From Tiliqua scincoides (Eukaryota; Chordata; Lepidosauria; Squamata; Scincidae), in NCBI RefSeq assembly GCF_035046505.1, contig NC_089821.1, positions 6,711,718 through 6,775,717 on the forward strand: 64,000 nucleotides of DNA. The letters are read 5' to 3'. Shown piece after piece: positions 10,510-20,167 of the stretch. A program made the position numbers and the translations under genes. The first letter of the stretch is position 1, and each line of letters starts with the position of its first letter. The notes beneath the pieces were generated by a model that was not told where the DNA came from, did no database searches, and was given only the letters and a program-made list of their open reading frames with translations.

Positions 10510-10549
10510 CTTTTCCCATAAGGAAGGTGCCCCAGCCCAGTAAACATTT

Positions 10550-11985
10550 GACGGATTTTGAAATTTTCTGACATTTTTTTTCTACTTAAATCATTGTACA
10601 TGATTACACGTTAAAGAGAAAAAACTAGATGTGACTCTCACGAATCCTCTTTCAGTGTTGCTACAATATACTTGTAGAGTGCTGTCTTGGATAAACCTTT
10701 GCATCAGTTTATCCTCATTAGTATGTTGAGTCCTATGTAGCTGCCGTAATTCACCAGGGCTCCAGTGTCACTGATAGGTTTCGTGCCGCCATATGGAGCC
10801 AGTTGTCCTTAAAATAAATTCCAACTGTGTGGTCCCCTGGTTGCAATCTGTCTTCTGCTAACTTCTAGTGGTAGCTACTGAATTAGAACTCTTTGGCCGC
10901 AAGTCTGCACACAATTACCTGGAAGCAAGTCCAGCTGACATAAATGAGACTTACTTCTAAGTAGACACACACAGGATTACGATACACACAGGTCTTACAT
11001 TTACATTCCACCTTTCCTCCAAGGAATGCTGACGAATGTGAGAGTTCCCCCATTTTTGTGGCTAGATCTGTGACAAAGGTTAGAATATAACCACACAAGG
11101 TAAATTTCATGACCGGGTGAGAATTCAACCCCAGGTTTCCTAACTCCAACACTTTAATCACTATATCACAAGAAAATTCCTGCGCAGTAGTTCCTTTAAC
11201 AGCAGTGGAGCTACTTTTCACATTCTAATTTATCATGATTCAGTTCATAATAGAAGTTTCACAGTAAGCATACATTGGAATAAGTAGTGGTGAATATTCT
11301 CAAAATAATCTTTAAGTATTAGGTATAAAGTCATTCAGTCGGGGGCAGAAAATAATAGGCTTGGAATCAAACCTAACTGAAGCTACAATCCCGCACACAG
11401 ATGCCTGGCTGAAGGTGCCACTGAAATCAATAACACTTATTTATGCTTGGTTACTTTGTACAAAATGGCAGCCCAAGTGAATGCGCAATGCTCTCTGCGA
11501 GCTGCTTCGGAACGTAGAGCAGGCCAGCGATAATTCACGGAAAGTGTTTTGCAAATAATTCAAAACAACAAGTTGGCATAATTGCTAGCTGATTATGCAT
11601 ACAAAAAGAGGCCATAAATTATTCAGCATGAACTATCTGATCAAGTGGAAATGCAAGGATGGCTGCAAATGTTAATTTTTATTGTCCAGACCATTGCTGA
11701 GTGAACCTGAAGTTGAGATGTGTAGAAAAACAAGGGAATATGATTGTGTTTCTTTTTCGTTTTAAATATGTGCATTGGGGAGAGCACAAAGACATTCTTT
11801 TCATCTAGTATTGCATAAAATGGTTACATCAACAGATCTCTAATGTTCAAGCAAAGTGCCCAGGTGACATTATTTATGACCAATTTAACATTAGTGCCCA
11901 GATGATTATTTGAATCCACAATGTTGATATATTTTTTTCCAATCCTTACTGTGAATTAGGAATTGGGTTTCTTGCTTTATGAAAA
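10550..11985. other. Unique sequence with one short repeat
   Basis: Only a GAGACTTACTTCTAAGTAGA repeat of the GCAATCCTA type (about 10914-10985) is recognisable. The rest is AT-rich, without a convincing exon or repeat. Confidence 0.4.
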
Positions 11986-12312
11986 GTCTAGGTCAGTGTT
12001 TCTCAAACGGTGGGTCAGGACCCACTAGGTGAGTTGCGAGTCAATTTCAGGTGGATCTCCATTCATTTCAATATTTTTTTTTTAATCTCTTAGACTTGAT
12101 GCTACCATGGTATGTGACTGTATTTGGGGAAATATTACAGACTTGTACTTTTAATAAGCTGCGATGTATATTCTTTTAGCAATGATAGTAAATGGGACTT
12201 ACTCCTGGTTAAGTGTGAGTAGGATTGCAGCCTAGGATTGTCAAAAATTTTCCTGCTTCATGATGTCACTTGCAGTCATGACATCACTTCCAATGGGTCC
12301 TGGCAGATTCTC

Positions 12313-13574
12313 ATAAGAACAGCCCCACTGGATCAGGCCATAGACCCATCTAGTCCAGCTTCCTGTATCTCACAGCGGCCCACCAAATGCCCCAGGGAGC
12401 ACACCTGATCACAAGAGACCTGCATCCTGGTGCCGTCCCTTGCATCTGACATAGCCCATTTCTAAAATCAGGAGGTTGCGCATACACATCATGTCTTGTA
12501 CCCCATAATGGATTTTTCCTCCAGAAACTTGTCCAATCCCCTTTTAAAGGCGTCTAGGCTAGACGCCATCACCACATCCTGTGGCAAGGAGTTCCACAGA
12601 CTGACCACACGCTGAGTAAAGAAATATTTTCTTTTGTCTGTCCTAACCCGCCCAACACTCAATTTTAGTGGATGTCCCCTGGTTCTGGTATTATGTGAGA
12701 GTGTAAAGAGCATCTCCCTATCCACTCTGTCCATCCCCTGCATAATTTTGTATGTCTCAATCAGGTCCCCCCTCAGGCGTCTCTTTTGTAGGTTGAAGAG
12801 GCCCAAACGCCGTAGCCTTTCCTCTTAAGGAAGGTGTCCCACCCCAGCAATCGTCTTAGTTGCCCTCTTTTACACCTTTTCCATTTCCACTATATCCTTT
12901 TTGAGATGCGGCGACCAGAACTGGACACAATACTCCAGGTGTAGCCTTACCATCGATTTGTACAACGGCATTATAATATTAGCTGTTTTGTTCTGAATAA
13001 CTTTTCTAATGATCCCAAGCATAGAATTGACCTTCTTTACTGCCACCGCACATTGGGTCAACACTTTCATCGACCTGTCCACCACCAGCCCAAGATCTCT
13101 CTCCTGATCTGCCACAGACAGCTCACAACCCATCAACCCATATGTGAAGTTTTGATTTTTTGCCCTAATATGCTTGACTTTACACTTACTTACATTGAAA
13201 TGCATCTGCCATTTTGCTGCCCATTCTGCCAGTCTGGAGAGATCCTTCTGGAGCTCCTCACAATCACTTCTGGTCTTCACCACTCGGAAAAGTTTGGTGT
13301 CGTCTGCAAACTTAGCCACCTCACTTGCCCACGTAGTTGGTGCCAACATGCACCACAACCGCTACCTCCTCCTGTCTACCAGCCTGTCTAGACGAGAAGT
13401 GATGTCCACAACCTTCGCACCAGGCAGGCAAGTCGCCATGCAGTCCTCACATCTGTCGCAAAACCCCATCTCTATGTTTCTAATAATCGAATCCCCCACT
13501 ACAAGAAGCCCCCGACCCCCAACCTGCCGAGGAGTATCCTGAGTGAGTTTGGATAAGGTCCCCTCCACTTTAGA
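12313..13574 (-). mobile_element. CR1 LINE copy with ORF1 joined to the ORF2 RT core
   Basis: On the minus strand: a fragment of the ORF1 esterase (13324-13574), then the RT segment from EVAKFADDTKLF to the C terminus and the 3' end. Target duplication ATTCTC (12307-12312 and 13575-13580) sits inside the hAT. The join at 13323/13324 removes the rest of ORF1, the endonuclease and the N-terminal RT. The ORF2 part carries several disruptions (for example, stops after MGYKT and in the GLGHL region). Confidence 0.88.
13324..13574 (-). pseudogene. CR1 ORF1 esterase (SGNH) fragment
   Basis: The minus-strand frame reads GRGLLVVGDSIIRN, then CLPGAKVVDITSRLDRLV. After a one-base frame change it continues VVVHVGTNYVGK. 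GDS and GTN correspond to SGNH-hydrolase blocks I and III, and CR1-clade ORF1 proteins are known to carry such an esterase domain. Only about 80 codons are present: the N-terminal zinc-finger part is lost by 5' truncation and the catalytic histidine end is missing. It runs straight into ORF2 RT sequence. Not functional. Confidence 0.75.
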
Positions 13575-13632
13575 ATTCTCATTCTTAAAAGTGGGTCCCA
13601 GTGCTAAATGTGTGAGAACCATTGGTCTAGGT

Positions 13633-13860
13633 CAGCCATTTTCAACCACTGTGCCATGGCACACTAGTGTGCTACGAATGGTCCCCAGGTGTGCCGCAGG
13701 AGTTTGATGGAGAGTCATTTATTTATAGGCCCATTGGGGATATGAGCCCCCTACCAATAGCAAGGTGTGCCTTGTCAATTGTCCAAAAACTGATGGCGTG
13801 CCTTGACAATTTTAGTACCTCGTCGGTGTGCCATGAGACGAAAAAGGTTGAAAATCACTG
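13633..13860. mobile_element. Small hAT-like element abutting the preceding hAT
   Basis: The left end is CAGCCATTTTCAACCACTGT and the right end GGTTGAAAATCACTG, giving inverted repeats of about 14 bp. GTGCCATGGCACAC near the left and GTGTGCCATGAG near the right extend the symmetry. The left flank GTCTAGGT is also the right target copy of the neighbouring hAT. The right flank TTCTAAGG (13861-13868) matches it at 5 of 8 bases. About 228 bp, non-coding. Confidence 0.7.
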
Positions 13861-13885
13861 TTCTAAGGGCTCACAGACTTTCCAT

Positions 13886-13967
13886 TGAACCCATTTCTGC
13901 CCAGCCCACAGGTTTACACATTTGATCCCTGTTACATATATGCAGAGTTGGGCAAAAATGGCTTAAT
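13886..13967. repeat. Short palindromic repeat, CCATTTCTGCCCAG family
   Basis: AACCCATTTCTGCCCAGCCC at one side and TTGGGCAAAAATGGCTTAA at the other are near reverse complements. A second copy with the same arms lies at about 32210-32282. About 80 bp, MITE-like, family unnamed. Confidence 0.6.
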
Positions 13968-14545
13968 CTGTTCTAGGATCTTTTGAGGCAGTGGTATTAA
14001 GCTAACCTGTCTAGTTTCCTAGGTCCTTCTTTTCCACTTTAAAAAAAACAAACACGTTTGCTTATCTCCAGTCCTTGGGCACCGCATCTGTTCCTAAAGA
14101 TTGCAGAGAGTGGCTCTGAGACCACATCCATCCTTCATGTACCCTAGGATGCACTGTAATTCATCTGGTCTTGGGGACTGGAATTCATTCAAAATAACTA
14201 GGTATTCCCTTACCATCACTTTTACCTGTCTTTATCTGTGAGGTCTCCAGTTCTTAATGAGTGCAACTGTTAAGCTGGGTCACCTTCTCTTTGTTGGAAA
14301 AAAAGGCAAACATAAAATAAGAAGTAAGCAGCTCTTCTTTCTTTCCATCTGTTACCAGTTCCCCATCTCCTCTATGCAGCAAACCTACCACTTCCTTGAC
14401 CTTTCTCTTCTTTTGAACATAACCAAAATGACGCTTTTTGTGGTTTTTGGCTCCCCTCAGTTCACTTTAGCCTTCCAGGCATCACTTCCTGCAAGTGTGG
14501 GCTGTGCTTATGTACTGTTCTTTCAAATGATCTCTCCCAGTAGTA
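13968..14545 (-). mobile_element. Ancient CR1-clade ORF2 fragment
   Basis: In complement, broken reading frames recall the segment between endonuclease and RT core of CR1. Recognisable parts are KNHKK.HFGYVQKKRK near 14430, LQCILGYMKDGCGLR..LCNL near 14130, and KVEKKDLGN near 14030 (compare FKKGKRGDPGNYRP in the young copy). Many stops and shifts mark it as much older than the TTCTTATG-tailed copies. Confidence 0.7.
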
Positions 14546-15306
14546 TTGAGTGGATGGTAAACTGCATGGCGGGGGCAGCTATAGGGCCAGGTCACATGTT
14601 ATTGTAATAATATGACGTGTGTCTAGTGGGTGTGAGTGTGTTTTAAAAGAAAATTGCGGCCCTCAAAATTGCTGTTTTTATGCAGGTAGAGACAAAAACC
14701 TTTGGTTTTAGTCCACTTTAAAATGGCACACTGGGGAGGGGTGATTGAGAGCAAAAGAAAGCTGGGGTGCAAACTGACAGTCCCATCCCTTCCAAATGCA
14801 TTCTGCTGCATGAGGGAAGATGTCAAACGGAGGGAATAAGTCAGAGTTGAGGGTGAGTAGGGCCAACAGGACAAACAAGTTCAGGGAAGAATTGAAGGTG
14901 GAGGCTACAGAGTCGGGGGGGGGGGGAAGAGATAATAGAAGAGATAAGGCTGCTGTAGCAATATTCAGATCCTGGAAGGAGACCGAAGCAGGCTCTCATA
15001 GGCTCTGGTGAGATCGAAAAACGTAAGATCCCAGGACATTTGGGGGGCCCCTCTTTTTAGCTCCTGGGCCTCCTTATTAACCCAGGGCCTGGTTACAATT
15101 GACTCCCCTGCACCCCCTTCTCATGGGTCCTGCCTTTGGGACCCAAAAGATACCTTGGCTCCTGGATGACTCTTTCCCTGAGCTTCCGTTCTGGTCCCTC
15201 TCTCTCCCCCAGAATCTGCCAGCACCTGCCCATTCCCTCCCTCAGGAAGGGAGGAGAGGAGGAACACCTTCCCTCTTAGCTCCTTCCTCCTTCCTGGTAA
15301 GGAAGA
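14546..15306. other. No gene recognised
   Basis: Contains a G run near 14917-14928 and otherwise mixed-composition DNA. Open frames on both strands are short and lack motifs. Confidence 0.35.
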
Positions 15307-15396
15307 CTGGTCTCATTGGAGACTGGGGGCTCCCTGAGGGCCGGATTGGGAGTCCTCGAGGGCCGCAAGAGGCCCCAGGGCCGGGGTTTGGGCACC
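15307..15396. mobile_element. Right-end fragment of a CAGGGG-type hAT
   Basis: CTCATTGGAGACTGGGGGCT to GGTTTGGGCACCACTG matches the last about 90 bp of the 86-528 element. The left part is absent, so it is a truncated copy. Confidence 0.75.
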
Positions 15397-16216
15397 ACTG
15401 AACTAAGTCATAGGATGGAGACAATAGAGAGTGAACATGGAACCATTCTTGGAAAAAGTTTATAATTGTTCAAACAACCCCATTCTGAAAAAGATGTATA
15501 AAGAAACTGTTCATATATTTATCACTAGTGGCATATAGCCATGCACTTGTAGCACTGAATATAAAAAAAAAATGCTCCTAGAATTCCACTTTACGCAGGA
15601 AACATGAACTGCATAAAATCATGACATATTATTATGCTTGTCATGTCAGAACTTTGCAGAACTATTCAGAATGATGCAAAAGCATATTATGTGGTATTTG
15701 TAGCATCTGGCCTCCCCTGATATTCTGATTTGCAAGCACTGTTTGCCTGAATATAAAACCTCAGACAGCAATCTGTAGCCTTAGAAACACCCATTCACAC
15801 TTAAATCTCAAAGGAAGGATCTTTTCAAATCGAGGGCCTGTTATTTCAGGTGCTACACCTACTCCTCTCAACCCTGCCAATTCTCCGGGCTACAGCAAAT
15901 ATGATCCAGGATAATAGGTTTTAATTTAAAGGATAATAGAAATATAGAATGCTAGGGAAGGTGGGGGGAGCTGCGATATTGTCTCCTTTAAGACAACTGT
16001 TTGATGTAGGGCTTTTCGAAACGCTGAGAAGATTAAACCAAATGTTCCAAGGTGCCCTTTCTTTCATTTCACCTCACCCAATCCACTTATTACATAATGC
16101 AGATTAATGATAAAGAATCTCTGATCCAAATTTCTTAGGAGTTCAAAATGATATTAACGATCAGATAAGGAAAGGTGAAGCCTCATATATTAATCTACAA
16201 CTCACCTGATCCAAAA

Positions 16217-16264
<48 letters not shown>

Positions 16265-16387
16265 CATATTTTGGAAAAGTAAAGAAGTCAGTAAGGTGGA
16301 ATTACTGAACTGACATATTTAGAGGCAAAACAGGGGGAAATGAAAGCTGGGGCAAAATTTACTTGGACTAGACAGGTGCCCCTTTTC
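15397..16387. other. Unique DNA with a (GA)n tract
   Basis: No gene or transposon is recognised. The only clear feature is the GA dinucleotide run at 16219-16262. Confidence 0.4.
16219..16262 (+). repeat. (GA)n microsatellite
   Basis: About 22 uninterrupted GA units. Confidence 0.95.
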
Positions 16388-17475
16388 CGCTGGATCAGGC
16401 CATAGGCCCATCTACTCCAGCTTCCTGTATCTCACAGTGGTCCACCAAATGCCCCAGGGAGCACACACGACAGCAAGAGACCTGCATCCTATTGCCACGT
16501 CCTTGCATCTAGCATCCCAGAACCAGGGGACATCCACTACCAGAGCCAGGGGACATCCATAGAATCATGAAATCATAGAGTTGGAAGGGACCTAATAGGT
16601 AGTCCAACCCCCTGCCTTAGGCAGGAAATCCTCTTAGAGCATCTCCAACCGGTGCTTGTCAAGCCTCTGCTTGAATTTCTCTAGTGTGGGAGAGTCCACC
16701 ACCTCCACTACCAGAACCAGGGGACATCCACTCAAATTGAGTGTTGGGAGAGTTAGGACAGACAAAAGAAAATATTTCTTTACTCTGCACGTAGTTGGTC
16801 TGTGGAACTCCTTGCCACAGGATGTGGTGACGGCATCTGGCCTGGACGCCTTTAAAAGGGGATTGGACAAGTTTCTGGAGGAAAAATCCATTACGGAGTA
16901 CAAGCCATGATGTGTATGCGCAACCTCCTGATTTAGAAATGGGCTATGTTAGAATGCCAGGTGCAAGGGAGGGCACCAGGATGCAGGTCTCTTGCTGTCT
17001 TGTGTGCTCCCTGGGGCATTTGGCAGGCCACTGTGAGATAGCTGGACTAGATGGGCCTATGGCCTGATCCAGCGGGGTTGTTCTTACATTATTATTCTGA
17101 GATAATAAGATCCTGTGGCAAGGAGTTCCACAGACCAACCATACGCTGAGTAAAGAAATATTTTCTTTTGTCTGTCCTAACTCTCCCAACACTCAATTTT
17201 AGTGGATGTCTCCTGGTTCTGGTATTGTGTGAAAGGAAAAGAGCATCTCTTTATCCATTCTATCCATCCCCTGCATAATTTTGTATGTCGCAATCAAATC
17301 CCTCCTCAGGTGCCTTTTTTCTAGACTGAAGAGCCCCAAACATTTTAGCCTGTCCTCATAACGGAGGTGCCCCAGTCCAGTAATCATTTTAGTAGCTCTC
17401 CTTTCCACCTTTTCCATTTCCACAATATCCTTTTGGAGATGTGGCCACCAGGACTGGACACGATACTATAGATGT
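16388..17475. mobile_element. Scrambled cluster of CR1 fragments in both orientations
   Basis: Four pieces lie end to end. 16388-16510 is the minus-strand TTCTTATG-type CR1 3' end. 16558-16705 is a minus-strand fragment of a different CR1 family (GAATCATGAAATCATAGAGT, then TTGGAAGGGACCTAATAGG). 16706-17090 is a plus-strand ORF2 C terminus and 3' end of the first family. 17107-17475 is minus-strand ORF2. Short CCAGAACCAGGGGACATCC copies sit at two junctions, suggesting recombination or templated repair. Confidence 0.75.
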
Positions 17476-19922
17476 GGCCCTCTGAGAGTCACGTTTCAAC
17501 TCTGAGGTTCAAGATATGCTCATATATTGTTAAATCACCCTGCAATACTCGTTTCATTATCAAGGGTACCCTCACCTGTCATTCTTGCTGTCACCACTTG
17601 CCTTGCGGTGGGCACCATCTTGAATTCCCGCAACTGCTCCAAGTTGCCATTTTGATCTGGGGAAAAGAGGCTAAAACTAGCCACCTCTAAAGCCACCTCT
17701 AAAGCCACCTTTAGCTTGCCTCTAAAACCAAGAGCTTGCACATACCTACTATGATTTGTAATGAACTTCTCCAGAAATTTGTCCAATTTTGTGCATTGAT
17801 GTACTTGTGCATTGATGTTCTGGACACAGAGTTTCAGAAGTCAGAGTACAGCAGGTCTGTTCAAAGAATCCATCACAAATTTCAATCTTCTCTATAATGT
17901 TCTGTACTCTTTCCTGTTCCCTTCTGTCCTTGGAACCATGTTCAGAAGCGACAATCTTATCATATTTTCTATCTCCCCCTAGGAAAGATTGGCTGCTTTA
18001 GGTTTCCAATTGCAAGAACTGCAGGAACCCCTTGCACTGAAAGAACTAATTTCTACATATTGTCTCAGACATTTGCCGGCATGCCCAGAGGTACTGCTGG
18101 AGAGGAAAAAAAAATGTTAAGCCTTGTAAGAGTTCTTGCAAGGAAATGTTATAATTGACATACTAATAAAATGAGCAATGTCATTCCACATTGACCCAGG
18201 GAGTTGAGGCAGCAGTCACACCTCCACTTAAATGATTGCAAAATTGATAAAGAGTCCGTTTACATGCCCCCCCCCATCTCTCTTGTGCTGTTGAGGATCT
18301 ACAAAATAGTAAAACAGAATTCAGGAGATGATGATGATGATGATGATGGTATGAACTCTTACTGATATGAAGAATAAGCATTCTGAAGAAAAAGAATTCT
18401 TAGATCTGCCAAAGCACAAGTCAGCTACATAACGCTAAAGTTTCTTTCCAATGCTATACCCATCTGTCTTTATTCCTACCTAGGGAAATTACCTTTTCAA
18501 CGGATAAGACAGTAAATCTCTAGATCTCCATATTTACTCAAGTCCTTTGCCTCTTCAGGGCAGAGGCTGCCAGGCCTGTAGATTTACAATGTTTTTATGA
18601 TAATGATTTCCTCCAAGGGCTAAGTTGAGATGAAAAGATAAATTAATTTATCCCACTTTTATCTACCTGCTAGAGTTTATGCCGTGTTCCAGGAAGTGAA
18701 TTCTGAGCACCCATACTGTACGACTCAACCAGAGCATCTCAAATTTGAAACCCATAGAACGTGTCATTCTTCAGCCAGGGCGATATACTGCAAAAGGAAC
18801 ACACGCTGAGCTTCTGAGGCAGAGTCCATCCCCTTCTGTGTCTGAAAAGAGCAGATTGATATAGACCACATCCAGTGGCGATGCTGGGATTTAACGGCAC
18901 TTTATTTCTATACAGTGATATAAAATAGCTTATGGATGGATTAAGATCAGGTGCAGTGATCGCTTGATAGCTTGACAGGAGGCAGCCGCAGATGGTCACT
19001 GGACGTTTCGGAAAAGTAAACATTTCTGGAACCTATCTATAAGGGAGCTTCTGTTAAACAAAGAATTATGTGCTAACTTTAGAGGTATATTTCAAAAGAA
19101 TTGTATTGAACAAAACAAGGATACCGCAGTCAACTCCTGTTTACTGTGTCCTTCACTACTGAAACCTAAAATGCCTACCAAGCATACTGTCATTTTCTCT
19201 TTGTTTAGGCAGAGGAAGGCCAAGACTCTAGCCATAAGTACTCACCAACATGCTTCCGGGGTCTCCAGAGCCCCCAGAAGCTCCAGAACCGTCCATAAAA
19301 TCACATATGGAACCCAGCAGTAAAATTCCTTCCCTTCTACGCCATCCCTTGGAAGCTGGAATATTAGATCGCAATCCTACATACACTTCCCTGGGAATAA
19401 GCCCCATTGATCTCCATGAGGCTCAGTGTTCTGAGTAAATGTGCATCCAATTCGGCTGTTCATCACTTGGATCGCCTGCTCCTTACTTACAAGAAGGTGT
19501 ATGGCATTGAGGGTATGGTAGATACGTCCTATCAACAATGTATTGATTTTAGTGGAGGAACATGAGTCATGTGATTGAATTTTAGTAGTCAACTTATGAG
19601 CTGTCTTGGACACCATTGATAACTGTTGATACTTGTTCTTGCAGCAATTCTATACAAATATATCTGGACTTAGGTCCCATTGAACTCAGTGGGACTCACT
19701 TCTGAGTAAATATGTATAGGATTGAGGTATAAGTCCTTGACAGTGTTTGTCCAGGGACTCAAGCAAAAGACTTTTGCAACCCTGCTAAGTAAGCTACAGC
19801 TGGTAGCTCAACTGTGGTGATACTGTGACCTGTCGCAGTCTGAATACCCCAGAGAACACTAGGCACTTATATTTGTATGCACTTAGGCTGTGTTCCACCT
19901 GTGGTTGCCAATTTTGACTGAG
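17476..19922. other. Largely unique DNA with a few short repeats
   Basis: A (GAT)n tract lies at 18326-18348. Two GCAATCCTA-type repeats lie at about 19368-19435 and 19641-19728. Near 17690-17715 the string CCACCTCTAAAG is repeated locally three times. No exon-like frame or RNA gene is evident. Confidence 0.4.
19641..19728. repeat. Short palindromic GCAATCCTA-type repeat
   Basis: GCAGCAATTCTATAC, then GGTCCCATTGAACTCAGTGG and TTCTGAGTAAATATG, ending TATAGGATTG. It is one of the better preserved copies, with near-perfect symmetry about the ACTCAGTGG centre. Confidence 0.6.
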
Positions 19923-20167
19923 GCTATTCCCAGCAGCGGACCTCCCATAGACGAGATGGGGCAAAAGCCCCTGGCACCGGATGCTAGGCCCCCACAGAAG
20001 CATCTTTGAGGCTCCTGACGGGGGCAGAAACAGTTTAAAGTGTCGGGGAACTTCACAGAGGTTTCCCAAGGCAGCTGGAAGTTGCGCGAGGCTCTGTGAG
20101 CCTCAGGTGAGTGGGGGGGCAGCTTTTTGAGCGAGGGGGCGGCAGCAGCCTGCGAAGGGGCACCATC

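Larger units (their letters stand above)
9627..10549 (-). mobile_element. Old CR1 LINE fragment interrupted twice
   Basis: In complement this is the CR1 3' end and ORF2 C terminus (RLFSLEKRHLRGD.IATCKIMQ.MDRVDREMLF), more diverged than the other copies and closest to 25700-26219. An unidentified 220-bp insert lies at about 9773-9995. A 5S SINE lies at 10353-10509, splitting the ORF2 segment at the GLGHLPYGK region. No open frame spans the copy. Confidence 0.8.
11994..13624 (+). mobile_element. Non-autonomous hAT, CAGTGTTTCTCAAAC family, with nested CR1
   Basis: The ends are CAGTGTTTCTCAAACGGTGG and TGTGAGAACCATTG. The target duplication GTCTAGGT is exact (11986-11993 and 13625-13632). About 370 bp of the element can be aligned with the 919 and 24188 copies. 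The remaining 1262 bp (12313-13574) is a CR1 insertion. The left internal part contains GGACTTACTCCTGGTTAAG and TAGGATTGCAGCC, shared with the GCAATCCTA short repeat. Confidence 0.9.
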
